Shown here: positions 38,332 to 46,734 of the stretch, in pieces | Position numbering within the stretch: position 1 is the stretch's first letter | Layout: each line of letters begins with the position of its first letter | NCBI RefSeq assembly: GCF_029543245.1 | Contig: NZ_JARQWV010000005.1 | Span: forward strand, 124,001-188,000 | DNA length: 64,000 nucleotides | Direction of reading: 5' to 3' | DNA from: Caulobacter endophyticus | GTDB lineage: Bacteria > Pseudomonadota > Alphaproteobacteria > Caulobacterales > Caulobacteraceae | Notes under the pieces: generated by a model | Seen by the model: only the letters and a program-made list of their open reading frames with translations | Database searches by the model: none | What the model was told of the DNA's origin: nothing | Made by a program: the position numbers and the translations under genes

Positions 38332-39396
38332 ATGTATCACAGCCCTTCCAAGCACAAGGACTTCGGGGTGTTCCTGCCGGTGGCCAACGGCGGCTGGATC
38401 ATCTCCAAGACCACCCCCGTCCTCGACGGCCTCTATGCGACCAACAAGGCCGCGGCCGTGAAGGCCGACGAGGTCGGCATGGACTTCGTCATGTCGATGG
38501 GCAAGTTCCGCGGCTTCGGCGGCGAGACCGACCATTGGGGCACGGCCCTGGAGTCCGTCACCATGATGGCCGGCATCGCCGAGGCCACCAAGAACGTCCG
38601 CATCTGGGCCACCATCCACCCGCTGCTGCAGAACCCGGCCGTGGCGGCCAAGATGATCGCCACGCTCGACCACATCAGCGGCGGCCGCGCCGGCCTCAAC
38701 ATCGTGGCCGGCGCCTATCGCGGCGAGTTCGCCCAGATGGGGGCCTGGGACGACGCCCTGACCCACGACGACCGCTACGTCCTGACCGAGGAGTGGACGA
38801 AGATCGTCAAGCGCCTGTGGAGCGAGGACAGCGTCGATTTCGACGGCAAGTTCTTCACGATGAAGGACTGCCAGTCCAAGCCCAAGCCGCTCAGCAAGCC
38901 GCGTCCGGAACTGATCTGCGCGGGCATGAGCGATCGCGGCTTCCAGTTTTCGGTGCGCGAGGCCGATGTCTGCTTCATCGGCGGCCGCACGCCCGAAGAG
39001 CGCCGCGACGCCAGCCGCCGGGCCAAGATCGCCGCCGAGGGCATGGGCAAGACCATCAAGACCTACGCCATGTGCACCGTCGTCCACGCCGAGAGCGACG
39101 CCGGAGCCGAGGCGCTGGTCGAACGCTACAAGGGCGGGGCCGACATGGGCGCCATCCTGGCCATGCTGGAAAGCTGGGGCGTGCCGGCCGAGAAGCTGTC
39201 GACCGTCGCCGCCCAGCAGGGCGCCTTCATGACCCACACCGTGGTCGGCTCGCCCGCCACCTGCGCCGAGCAGGTGCAGGCCTTCGTCACCGACTGCGAG
39301 CTGGACGGGCTGATGCTGATCTTCCCCGACTACGTGGAAGGCCTCTCCATGTTCGGCTCGGAGATCCTGCCGGGCCTGCGCTCGGTGTTCTCGTGA
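38332..39396 (+). CDS. RutA-like FMN-dependent monooxygenase (LLM class)
   Basis: The 354-residue bacterial-luciferase-fold enzyme matches RutA in its start DFGVFLPVANGGWIIS, then FVMSMGKFRGFGGETDHWG, ISGGRAGLNIVAGAY and CAGMSDRGFQFS. RutA opens the uracil ring with reduced FMN and oxygen. The neighbouring RutB- and RutF-like genes supply the matching hydrolase and reductase, but the rest of the rut operon is absent, so the substrate is probably another heterocycle. I prefer ATG 38332 (GAGG nine bases upstream) over 38323. The stop overlaps the next start. Confidence 0.9.
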   Translation: MYHSPSKHKDFGVFLPVANGGWIISKTTPVLDGLYATNKAAAVKADEVGMDFVMSMGKFRGFGGETDHWGTALESVTMMAGIAEATKNVRIWATIHPLLQNPAVAAKMIATLDHISGGRAGLNIVAGAYRGEFAQMGAWDDALTHDDRYVLTEEWTKIVKRLWSEDSVDFDGKFFTMKDCQSKPKPLSKPRPELICAGMSDRGFQFSVREADVCFIGGRTPEERRDASRRAKIAAEGMGKTIKTYAMCTVVHAESDAGAEALVERYKGGADMGAILAMLESWGVPAEKLSTVAAQQGAFMTHTVVGSPATCAEQVQAFVTDCELDGLMLIFPDYVEGLSMFGSEILPGLRSVFS

Positions 39397-40025
39397 GCGC
39401 GCTGCCGGCCTGGATCGCGCCGGGCCGCACGGCGCTGGCGGTGATCGACATCCAGGTCGACTTCGCCTCGCCCGACGGCCTGCTGGGCCAGTACGGCGTC
39501 GACATGGGCATGGCCGCACCCGCCGTGGACGCGGCCGGCCGCCTGGTCGAGGCGGCGCGTGCGGCGGGCGTCCCCGTCGTGTTCGTCGGCCTGTTCACGG
39601 CGCCGGAGACCGACAGCCCGTCGTGGAACGAGCGCATGCGGCGACGGGGCGGGGATCCCGACAGCGAGGCGGCCCTGTGCCGCGCCGGCCAGCCGGGTAG
39701 CGCCTTCTATGGACCCCAGCCGGCAGACGGCGAGCTGGTGGTGGCCAAGACCCGCTACAGCGCCTTTGTCGGCACGGACTTCGACGCCCGCCTGAAGGCC
39801 ATGGGCGTCGACACGCTGGTCGTCTGCGGCCTGACCACCGAGTGCTGCGTGGCCGCCACCGCCGCCGACGCCTTCGACCTCGACTACCACGTCTTCGTCG
39901 CCGCCGACGCCTGCGCGGCCTACGAGCCCGACCTGCACGAGGTCGCTCTGAAGACGATGGGGCTCAACACCGCGATCCTCACCGACAGCGTCGAGGTCGC
40001 CAAAGCCTGGAAGGAGGCCGCGTGA
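39393..40025 (+). CDS. RutB-like isochorismatase-family amidohydrolase
   Basis: The 210-residue cysteine hydrolase shows the family triad: Asp19 in AVIDIQVDF, Lys119 in VVAKTRYSAF and Cys152 in GLTTECCVAAT. RutB cleaves the carbamate/ureido product of RutA, so this enzyme probably hydrolyses an amide or carbamate made by the upstream monooxygenase. It starts at GTG overlapping the upstream stop (GTGA) and ends overlapping the next ATG (TGATG), showing tight coupling. Confidence 0.92.
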   Translation: MSALPAWIAPGRTALAVIDIQVDFASPDGLLGQYGVDMGMAAPAVDAAGRLVEAARAAGVPVVFVGLFTAPETDSPSWNERMRRRGGDPDSEAALCRAGQPGSAFYGPQPADGELVVAKTRYSAFVGTDFDARLKAMGVDTLVVCGLTTECCVAATAADAFDLDYHVFVAADACAAYEPDLHEVALKTMGLNTAILTDSVEVAKAWKEAA

Positions 40026-41410
40026 TGGCCGACGGGTTCGCCAACCTCGCGGGCGTCGCCGCCCCCTATGTCGTCACCGAAGCCGACCGCGCCGCCATCG
40101 CCGCCGCGATCAGCGAGAGCGAGATCGTCGAGCTGGCCCTGACCCTGGGCAACATCCCCGCGCCGTCTGGCAAGGAGCTGGAGGCCGCAAACTACGTCTA
40201 TGACTGGATGGCGCGCGAGGGTTTCTCGCCGCGCAAGGTCGGAGCCACGCCCGAGCGTCCCAATGTCATCGGCACGCACGGCGGCAAGGGTGTGGGCAAG
40301 AACCTCCTCTTTACCGCCCACCTCGACACCGAGGCGCCGACCTGGAACCCGGATCTGGACGCCTACAAGTACAGCCCCGCCACCCTGGCCAATCCCGAGT
40401 GGGAGAAGTGCTGGCTGGAGGACGGCAAGCTCTATGGCTATCCGATCGCCAACGACCGCGGGCCGATGGCCTGTTTCCTGATCGCCGCCAAGGCGCTGAA
40501 GGCGGCCGGTTACGAGCTGGCCGGCAAGATGTACCTGACCGCCTGCCCCGGCGAGATCGGCCCCGAGCCGATCGAGGAGCACCGCGGCGTCGCCTACATG
40601 GGCAAGGACATCGGCGCCCATTACCTGTTCCACCACGGCGGGGTCGCCCCCGACTACGCCATCGCCGCCGAGGGTTGCGACTTCGGCCTGACCTGGGTGG
40701 GCTGCGGCTATGCGGTGTTCCGGATCACCGTCTGGGGCGAGGGGGTGTTCACCCCGCTGCTGTCTCACCCGGCCAGCGCCGAGGCGCACCCCAACCCGAT
40801 CTACAAGCTGGGCAAGCTGACCGAGGCCATCCACGCCTGGAGTGGCCGGTGGGAGAAGGCCAGCCTCTACGAGAGCCCCGGCGGCGTGGCCCAGCCCAAG
40901 TCGCAGCTGTCCTCGGTGCGCGGCGGTATCCCGTACGCCTTCGGGGCCGGCACCGAGCGGGTGAACCTCTATCTGGAGGTGGGCCTCAACCCCCGCCAGC
41001 GCGTGGCCGACATCCAGCATTCGCTCGAAGCCATGGTCCGCGAGACCGGCATGACGGGGATCGAGATCGAACCGGTAGTCGTGCGCCACGGCTTCGAGGC
41101 CGACGCCGCCGAGGTGGCGCCGTTGGTCGGGGCGGTGGACGTCGCCACCCAGCTGTCGCTGGGCCATCCGGTGGCCCGCGCGGCCAGCGTCTATTCCAGC
41201 ATGTGGCGCGACCACAACGTCTTCAACATGCACCGCATCCCGGCCATCACCACGGGCTTTTCCCGCTGGCGGCCGACGCCGAAGGACCTCGTGGACAGCG
41301 CCCTGGTCTACGCCCTGACGGCCCTGGCGGTCTGCGGCCGGGCCGAGACCGGGGATACGACCAACCGCGCCCCGCCGGTCTATGGCGACAACCCGTTCGG
41401 GGGTGAGTGA
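40025..41410 (+). CDS. M20-family amidohydrolase/metallopeptidase
   Basis: The 461-residue enzyme has the M20 metal sites His99 and Asp101 in FTAHLDTEAP and Asp144 in ANDRGP, with catalytic glutamate candidates in CPGEIGPEPIEE. A later segment HPASAEAHPN fits the domain that closes over the substrate. Relatives deacylate amino acids or cut ureido and dipeptide bonds. In this operon it probably cleaves an acyl-amide bond before or after ring opening. It is unlike the membrane-anchored M20 enzyme at 46735. Confidence 0.9.
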   Translation: MADGFANLAGVAAPYVVTEADRAAIAAAISESEIVELALTLGNIPAPSGKELEAANYVYDWMAREGFSPRKVGATPERPNVIGTHGGKGVGKNLLFTAHLDTEAPTWNPDLDAYKYSPATLANPEWEKCWLEDGKLYGYPIANDRGPMACFLIAAKALKAAGYELAGKMYLTACPGEIGPEPIEEHRGVAYMGKDIGAHYLFHHGGVAPDYAIAAEGCDFGLTWVGCGYAVFRITVWGEGVFTPLLSHPASAEAHPNPIYKLGKLTEAIHAWSGRWEKASLYESPGGVAQPKSQLSSVRGGIPYAFGAGTERVNLYLEVGLNPRQRVADIQHSLEAMVRETGMTGIEIEPVVVRHGFEADAAEVAPLVGAVDVATQLSLGHPVARAASVYSSMWRDHNVFNMHRIPAITTGFSRWRPTPKDLVDSALVYALTALAVCGRAETGDTTNRAPPVYGDNPFGGE

Positions 41411-41904
41411 TGGGCGCGGCCCAGGCCTTGGAGCTTCCCGACGTCGCCTTGTTCCGCAAGGCCATGGGCGGCTTCGCGGCCGGCGTTACGGTGGTGACCA
41501 CGGCGCTGGACGGACGCCTGTCGGGCACGACGGTCAGCGCCTTCTCGTCGCTGTCGATGGACCCGCCGCTGGTGTTGGCCTGCCTCAAGCGCGGCAGCCG
41601 CACCCTGGCCGCCGTCAGCGAGGCGGGCGTCTTCTGCGTCAACATCCTGGCCGCCGACCAGGGCGAGCTGGCCTACGCCTTCGCCAAGTCGGGCTGCGAC
41701 GAGCGCTTCGCCCTGGCGGCGCTGGAGCCCGGCGCGACCGCCGCCCCAGTGCTGGCCGGCTGCGTGGCGGTGGTCGAGTGCGAGCTTCACGCCGCCCACG
41801 ACGGCGGCGACCACGAGATCCTCGTCGGCCGGGTCGTCTCGGTCCGCATCGACGAGTCCAGGCCGCCGCTCGTCTATGTGCGCGGCCAGTTCCTGAAATC
41901 CTGA
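41410..41904 (+). CDS. RutF/HpaC-like flavin reductase
   Basis: The 164-residue protein has the flavin reductase-like domain (FRKAMGGFAAGVTVVTTALD, TVSAFSSLSMDPPLVLACL, GVFCVNILAADQ). It should reduce FMN with NAD(P)H and feed the upstream monooxygenase, as RutF does for RutA. ATG at 41410 overlaps the preceding stop (TGATG). It ends 11 bases before the dioxygenase gene. Confidence 0.93.
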   Translation: MGAAQALELPDVALFRKAMGGFAAGVTVVTTALDGRLSGTTVSAFSSLSMDPPLVLACLKRGSRTLAAVSEAGVFCVNILAADQGELAYAFAKSGCDERFALAALEPGATAAPVLAGCVAVVECELHAAHDGGDHEILVGRVVSVRIDESRPPLVYVRGQFLKS

Positions 41905-41915
41905 GAGAGTCCGCG

Positions 41916-42728
41916 ATGGCGTACGACGTTCTGGAAGTGAAGCCGATGACCCGCCGGATCGGCGCCGAGGTGTTCGGCGTCGACCTGGGCCAGCCGCTGT
42001 CGAACCGGCAGTTCGAGGAGCTGCACCAGGCCCTGACGCAATACCAGGTACTGTTCTTCCGCGACCAGGAAATGACCCACGACGCCCACAAGGCGCTGGG
42101 CCGCAAGTTCGGGCCGCTGGCGATCCATTCGGGCGTGCCGGGCCTGGCCGACCATCCCGAGGTGGTGGCCATCCACGCCGACGAGAATTCCAAATTCGTG
42201 GCCGGCGAGAGCTGGCATTCGGACCTGACCTGCGATCCCGAGCCGCCGCTGGGCAGCATACTGCACATGCCGATCGTGCCCGACGACGGCGGCGACACCG
42301 TCTTCGCCAGCATGTACGCGGCCTACGACACCCTGTCGGACCGGATGAAGGCCTATCTGGAGGGCCTCACCGCCGTCCACGACGCCAACCCGATCTACAA
42401 GGCGCTCTTCCCGGACATCGACCGGCAGTACAACCGCACCGCCCACCCAGTGGTGCGCACCCATCCGGTCAGCGGCAGGAAGAGCCTGTTCGTCAACCCG
42501 TCCTACACCACCCATATCGTCGGCCTGCCCAAGGCCGAGAGCGCGGCGATCCTTTCCTACCTCTACCACCACGCCGGTAACCCGGACTTCCAGGTGCGCT
42601 TCCGTTGGCGGCCCAATTCGGTGGCCTTCTGGGACAACCGCTGCACCTGGCACCAGGCGATCTGGGACTATTTCCCCGACGTGCGCTCGGGCTTCCGGGT
42701 GACGATCGCCGGCGATCGGCCGGTTTGA
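41916..42728 (+). CDS. TauD/TfdA-family Fe(II)/2-oxoglutarate dioxygenase
   Basis: The 270-residue enzyme has the iron ligands His101 and Asp103 (SWHSDLTCD) and His246 (TWHQAIWDY), and a 2-oxoglutarate-binding arginine in RSGFRVTIAG. TauD relatives release sulfite from sulfonates or cut ether, amine or phenoxy side chains by hydroxylation. As last gene of the operon it may remove a side chain before or after ring cleavage. GAGAG lies upstream of the ATG. Confidence 0.93.
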   Translation: MAYDVLEVKPMTRRIGAEVFGVDLGQPLSNRQFEELHQALTQYQVLFFRDQEMTHDAHKALGRKFGPLAIHSGVPGLADHPEVVAIHADENSKFVAGESWHSDLTCDPEPPLGSILHMPIVPDDGGDTVFASMYAAYDTLSDRMKAYLEGLTAVHDANPIYKALFPDIDRQYNRTAHPVVRTHPVSGRKSLFVNPSYTTHIVGLPKAESAAILSYLYHHAGNPDFQVRFRWRPNSVAFWDNRCTWHQAIWDYFPDVRSGFRVTIAGDRPV

Positions 42729-42737
42729 GGAATAAAG

Positions 42738-42862
42738 ATGCTCCCCCTGAAGGGGGAGCTGTCGCGGAGCGACTGAGGGGGAAGGCGGTCAGCTTCAGCT
42801 GAGGCTGAAAACGTCCCCCCTCCGGCCCTTCGGGCCACCTCCCCCCAGGGGGAGGATCTTGT
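42738..42862. repeat. Intergenic palindromic repeat, family A (paired copies)
   Basis: Two facing copies of GCTCCCCCT...AGGGGGAGC, with TCGCGGAGCGA and GGCCCTTCGGGCC side hairpins, close the catabolic operon. Confidence 0.8.
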
Positions 42863-42917
42863 TGACCCGGCCGTCGGTCTCGTCGTTGATGCACGCCTGG
42901 GTTTCAAGGGGCTTTCG

Positions 42918-43073
42918 ATGACGAAAAAGGGTGGCGTGGGCTTTGTCCTGGGCGTGTGCGGCGGGATCATCTTCGGCGCGCTGATCGACAACATGGCCAT
43001 CGGCCTGATCCTGGGCTTCGCGGTCGGCTTCGGTCTCCTGAAGTTCGGCGGCGGCAAGAAGACCTCCGAATAG
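42918..43073 (+). CDS. Small glycine-rich membrane protein (51 aa)
   Basis: The short frame encodes MTKKGGVGFVLGVCGGIIFG and a second hydrophobic part AIGLILGFAVGFGLL, ending in a basic tail. The two helices carry Gly-xxx-Gly patterns typical of glycine-zipper helices. AAGGGG precedes the ATG. I do not know its function. It lies between a repeat and a convergent crotonase gene. Confidence 0.7.
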   Translation: MTKKGGVGFVLGVCGGIIFGALIDNMAIGLILGFAVGFGLLKFGGGKKTSE

Positions 43074-43076
43074 CGC

Positions 43077-43826
43077 CTACCGCCGACGGAAGTCGGCCGT
43101 GCGCTTGCCCATGAAGGCGGCGATGGCCTCCTGGTGGTCGCCGCTGGCGATCAGGGCCGGCAGTTCCTCTTCCACATAGGCCTTGCCGTCGACCACTCGC
43201 TTGGTGGCCTCGACGGCCAGGGGCGCGCGCGACGAGATCGCCTCGGCCAGCTTCATGGCCTCGCGCAGCAGCGTGCCGGGCGTGTGCACCGCCGCGACGA
43301 TCCCGTCGAACAGCGCCCGCGCGGCGTCGAACTGGGCGCCGGTCAGCAGGTGAGCCTTGGCCCGCGCGGCGCCGATCAGGCGGGGCAGGCGCGTGGCCGA
43401 GGCCACCAGGCCGATGTTCACGCCCGAGGCGGCGAAGGTCGCCCGATCGCTGGCCAGGCGGATGTCGCAGGCGAGCGCCAGCTCCAGCCCGCCGCCGAAG
43501 CACCAGCCGTCGACGGCGGCGATGGTCGGCACCCGCAGGGCCTCGACCCAGTCCATCAGCCGGTTGAAGTCTTCCACCGCCGCCAGGGCGCCGTCGCCGC
43601 GTACGGCGGCCTCGCGCAGATCATCGCCCGCGCAGAACACCCCGCCGCGCCCGGTCAGCACCACGGCGCGGACGTCGTCGTCGGTGGCGATCTCGTCCAG
43701 CGCCTTCACCAGTTGGGCGCGCAGGGCCAGGCCCAGCGCATTGGCCGGCGGGGCGTCCAGCTCCAGCAGGATGATCGAGCCGGTGGGGCGCGAAACGTGA
43801 AGCATCGGGGGGATCGTCTGCGTCAT
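43077..43826 (-). CDS. Crotonase (enoyl-CoA hydratase/isomerase) family protein
   Basis: The 249-residue protein has the crotonase fold: FCAGDDL and GWCFGGGLELALACDIRLAS supply the oxyanion hole and CoA site. The catalytic glutamates of classical hydratases are not evident; the region reads FAASGVNIGLVASATRL where hydratases have PE..LG....GGTQRL. It may therefore be an isomerase, hydrolase or other crotonase. It is divergent from ccr with a 278-base shared region. ATG at 43826 is favoured by GAGG upstream. Confidence 0.88.
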   Translation of the reverse strand: MTQTIPPMLHVSRPTGSIILLELDAPPANALGLALRAQLVKALDEIATDDDVRAVVLTGRGGVFCAGDDLREAAVRGDGALAAVEDFNRLMDWVEALRVPTIAAVDGWCFGGGLELALACDIRLASDRATFAASGVNIGLVASATRLPRLIGAARAKAHLLTGAQFDAARALFDGIVAAVHTPGTLLREAMKLAEAISSRAPLAVEATKRVVDGKAYVEEELPALIASGDHQEAIAAFMGKRTADFRRR

Positions 43827-44104
43827 GGCGCCAACCTCGCCCGACGCGCCGCGAATGGGAAGCGCGCAACCTGCGGGACGGCGGATCGTTTCATTCGCAA
43901 CCATGTTGCGACGCACAAGGATTCCGCTTGCCAGATCGGAAGCCTTGTCTCAGCCTCGCCCGTACCGGCCTGCCGAGCGTGGCCGGAGAACACGATAAGA
44001 ACGACGGTCCGGCGGCGCATTTCTTCCTGGCGTCGCACCGTACCGCGGAGCGCAAACAGCCACTACGGCGTTCATGTTGCAGCGCCGAAGAGCCGGGGAG
44101 TGAC

Positions 44105-45385
44105 ATGACGACCGCGACCCTCGAGACCACCGCGTCTCCCGTCAAGGACCTGTACGAGATCGGCGAGATCCCGCCGCCGTTCCATGTGCCCAAGTCGATG
44201 TACGCCTGGACGATCCGCAAGGAGCGCCACGGCCCGCCGGGCTCGGCCATGCAGGTCGAGGTGGTGCCCACCTGGGAGATCGGCGAGGACGAGGTGCTGG
44301 TCCTCGTGATGGCCGCCGGCGTCAACTACAACGGCATTTGGGCCGCCTTGGGCGAGCCGATCAGCCCGCTCGACGGCCACAAGCATCCCTTCCACATCGC
44401 CGGTTCCGACGCCTCGGGCATCGTCTGGGCGGTGGGCGCCAAGGTGAAGCGCTGGAAGCTGGGCGACGAGGTCGTCATCCACTGCAATCAGGACGACGGC
44501 GACGACGAGGAGTGCAACGGCGGCGACCCGATGTATTCGTCCAGCCAGCGCATCTGGGGCTACGAGACGCCGGACGGCAGCTTCGCCCAGTTCTGCCGGG
44601 TGCAGTCGCGCCAGCTGATGCCCAGGCCCCGGCACCTGACCTGGGAAGAGGCCGCCTGCTACACCCTGACCCTGGCCACCGCCTATCGCATGCTGTTCGG
44701 CCACAAGCCGCATGAGCTCAAGCCCGGCCAGAACGTGCTGGTTTGGGGCGCTTCGGGAGGGCTCGGCGTCTTCGCCGTGCAGCTGGCCGCCGTCGCGGGG
44801 GCCAATGCGATCGGCGTGGTCAGCGACGACGACAAGCGCGAGTTCGTGCTGTCGATGGGCGCCAAGGCGGTGCTGAACCGCAAGGAGTTCAACTGCTGGG
44901 GCCAGCTGCCCAAGGTCAACGGCCCCGAGTTCGCCGACTACATGAAGGAGAGCCGCAAGTTCGGCAAAGCCATCTGGCAGATCACCGGCAACCGCGACGT
45001 CGACCTGGTGTTCGAGCACCCAGGGGAATCGACCTTCCCGGTCAGCGTGTTCGTCGTGAAGCGCGGCGGCATGGTCGCCATCTGCGCCGGCACCAGCGGC
45101 TTCAACCTGACCATGGACGCCCGCTTCCTGTGGATGCGCCAGAAGCGGGTTCAGGGGTCGCACTTCGCCAACCTGATGCAGGCCAGCGCCGCCAACCAGC
45201 TGGTCATCGACCGCCGCGTCGATCCCTGCCTGTCGGAAGTGTTCCCCTGGGACCAGATCCCCGCCGCCCACGAGAAGATGCTGGCCAACCAGCACCTGCC
45301 TGGAAACATGGGCGTGCTGGTCTGCGCCCAGCGGCCGGGCCTGCGCACCTTCGAGGAGGTGCAGGAGCTGAGCGGCGAGGGGTGA
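44105..45385 (+). CDS. ccrA: Crotonyl-CoA carboxylase/reductase
   Basis: The 426-residue medium-chain dehydrogenase-type enzyme carboxylates crotonyl-CoA reductively with NADPH to ethylmalonyl-CoA, the key step of the ethylmalonyl-CoA pathway for acetyl-CoA assimilation. Family features include SMYAWTIRKERHGPP, AGVNYNGIWAALGEP, HIAGSDASGIVWAVG, the nucleotide loop WGASGGLGVFA and FEHPGESTFPVSVFVVKRGG. GGGGAG precedes the ATG. The same window carries methylsuccinyl-CoA dehydrogenase, a later step. Confidence 0.96.
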   Translation: MTTATLETTASPVKDLYEIGEIPPPFHVPKSMYAWTIRKERHGPPGSAMQVEVVPTWEIGEDEVLVLVMAAGVNYNGIWAALGEPISPLDGHKHPFHIAGSDASGIVWAVGAKVKRWKLGDEVVIHCNQDDGDDEECNGGDPMYSSSQRIWGYETPDGSFAQFCRVQSRQLMPRPRHLTWEEAACYTLTLATAYRMLFGHKPHELKPGQNVLVWGASGGLGVFAVQLAAVAGANAIGVVSDDDKREFVLSMGAKAVLNRKEFNCWGQLPKVNGPEFADYMKESRKFGKAIWQITGNRDVDLVFEHPGESTFPVSVFVVKRGGMVAICAGTSGFNLTMDARFLWMRQKRVQGSHFANLMQASAANQLVIDRRVDPCLSEVFPWDQIPAAHEKMLANQHLPGNMGVLVCAQRPGLRTFEEVQELSGEG

Positions 45386-45480
45386 GCGCATGGAAACGGG
45401 GGAACGCAGCGCCTGCATGCAAGACGCCGGCCCGGAACCAGGGCCTCTTCCCTTCAGTTTCGAGACCGAAGGAGTGCGCC

Positions 45481-45720
45481 ATGACCGACATCACCTACAC
45501 CATCGTCGAGCACGACGGCGGCTGGGCCTACAAGCTGGGCGCGGTCTTCTCGGAGACCTATCCCACCCATGACGCCGCCCTGGCCGCCGCCAAGCGCGTG
45601 GCCGGCGAGCAGAAGGTGGCGGGCGATACGGTCGGCATCACCTATGAGGACGACCGCGGCCAGTGGCGCGAAGAGCTGTCCGACGGCCACGACCGTCCGA
45701 CCACCCACGTGAAGGGCTGA
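45481..45720 (+). CDS. DUF2188-like small protein
   Basis: This 79-residue protein resembles DUF2188 (YTIVEHDGGWAYKLGAVFSE, then YPTHDAALAAAKRVAGEQ), a small alpha/beta domain of unknown function found across Proteobacteria. GAAGGAG is well placed before the ATG at 45481. It lies 95 bases after ccrA, possibly in the same transcript. Confidence 0.85.
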   Translation: MTDITYTIVEHDGGWAYKLGAVFSETYPTHDAALAAAKRVAGEQKVAGDTVGITYEDDRGQWREELSDGHDRPTTHVKG

Positions 45721-45795
45721 GGCTCTTCGCATCCGAGAACGATGTTCTCTCGTAGCTCCCTTCGGCGGCGCCTCGCCGTCGCAGGGAGGACGACG

Positions 45796-46632
45796 ATGAC
45801 CAAGACCTTCAAGGCCGTGGCCCTGGCGCTTGTCGCCAGCGCCGCCTGCGCTGGCGTGGCGCAGGCCCAAGGCATGGCCGGCGAGTGGAGCGGGCCCTAT
45901 GTCGGGGCGCTGTTCGGCTACGCCAAGACGGCCGACAACACCGGCGAACAGGTGGTGTTCGACAAGAATCTCGACGGTCAGTACGGCGACACCGTCACCA
46001 CGGCGGCCGGGGCCAATGCATTCTCTCCAGGGTTCTGCGACGGGTTCGCCAAGGGGCCGACTCCGGCCGGCGGCTGCGTCGGCGATGATGACAACGGCTG
46101 GGAAATCGGGCTGCGCGGCGGCTACGACTGGCAGTTCGGCAGTTTCGTGATCGGCGGCGTGGCCGAGATCGAGCGCCTGCGGCTTCAGGACGACGTCACG
46201 GCCTTTTCGACGACGCCGGCCTTCTACAGTTTCGATCGAAAGCTGAAGTCGCTGGCCGCCCTGCGCGTTCGCGGCGGCTACGCCATGGGCCCCTATCTTG
46301 CCTACGCGACGGGCGGCGTGGCGCGGGGTGATCTGGAGCACGCCTTCCGCAGCAGCAACACGGTCAACACCTTCGTGCCCGACACGGATGACAAGGCCGA
46401 CGGGTACCAGGCGGGCCTCGGGCTCGAGCGGCAACTGGACGGGCGCGTGCGGCTGGGACTGGAGTATCTGTATACGCGCCTTGAGGACGACAGCGGCCCC
46501 GTGCGGGTGCAGGGGCCGGCGCCGGCCACCAATCCGTTCATCCTGACCAATGCGGCCGGCACCGACATGCAGCGCGGCGAAGACCTGATCGAGGTCCACA
46601 GCGTGCGCATGACCGCCAGCTATCGCTTCTGA
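45796..46632 (+). CDS. Outer-membrane beta-barrel protein (OmpA/Opa-like porin family)
   Basis: The 278-residue protein has a signal peptide (about 1-24, ending VAQAQ). A barrel of alternating aromatic strands follows (GPYVGALFGYAKTAD, GLRGGYDWQFGSFVIGGVAE, RVRGGYAMGPYLAYATGGVA, RLGLEYLYTRLED), ending ASYRF with the terminal Phe needed for barrel insertion. It is the Omp25/Opa-like type common in alphaproteobacteria. GGGAGG precedes the ATG at 45796. Its function beyond the envelope is unknown. Confidence 0.9.
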   Translation: MTKTFKAVALALVASAACAGVAQAQGMAGEWSGPYVGALFGYAKTADNTGEQVVFDKNLDGQYGDTVTTAAGANAFSPGFCDGFAKGPTPAGGCVGDDDNGWEIGLRGGYDWQFGSFVIGGVAEIERLRLQDDVTAFSTTPAFYSFDRKLKSLAALRVRGGYAMGPYLAYATGGVARGDLEHAFRSSNTVNTFVPDTDDKADGYQAGLGLERQLDGRVRLGLEYLYTRLEDDSGPVRVQGPAPATNPFILTNAAGTDMQRGEDLIEVHSVRMTASYRF

Positions 46633-46637
46633 TCGAT

Positions 46638-46678
46638 CAATCCCTATTTCGATCCATCACGTATCGAAATAGGGATTG
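46638..46678. other. Long perfect inverted repeat, AT-rich
   Basis: A perfect 16-bp inverted repeat (CAATCCCTATTTCGAT and complement) around a nine-base centre lies five bases after the barrel gene stop. It is much less GC-rich than every other hairpin here and has no T tract. It could stabilise the transcript end, terminate with Rho, or be a protein-binding site for the next gene. Confidence 0.75.
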
Positions 46679-46734
46679 GCAACCTCGCCGCCCCGTCGCA
46701 CAGTTGCGCCCTGACATTTTGGCGGAGGGGCGTC

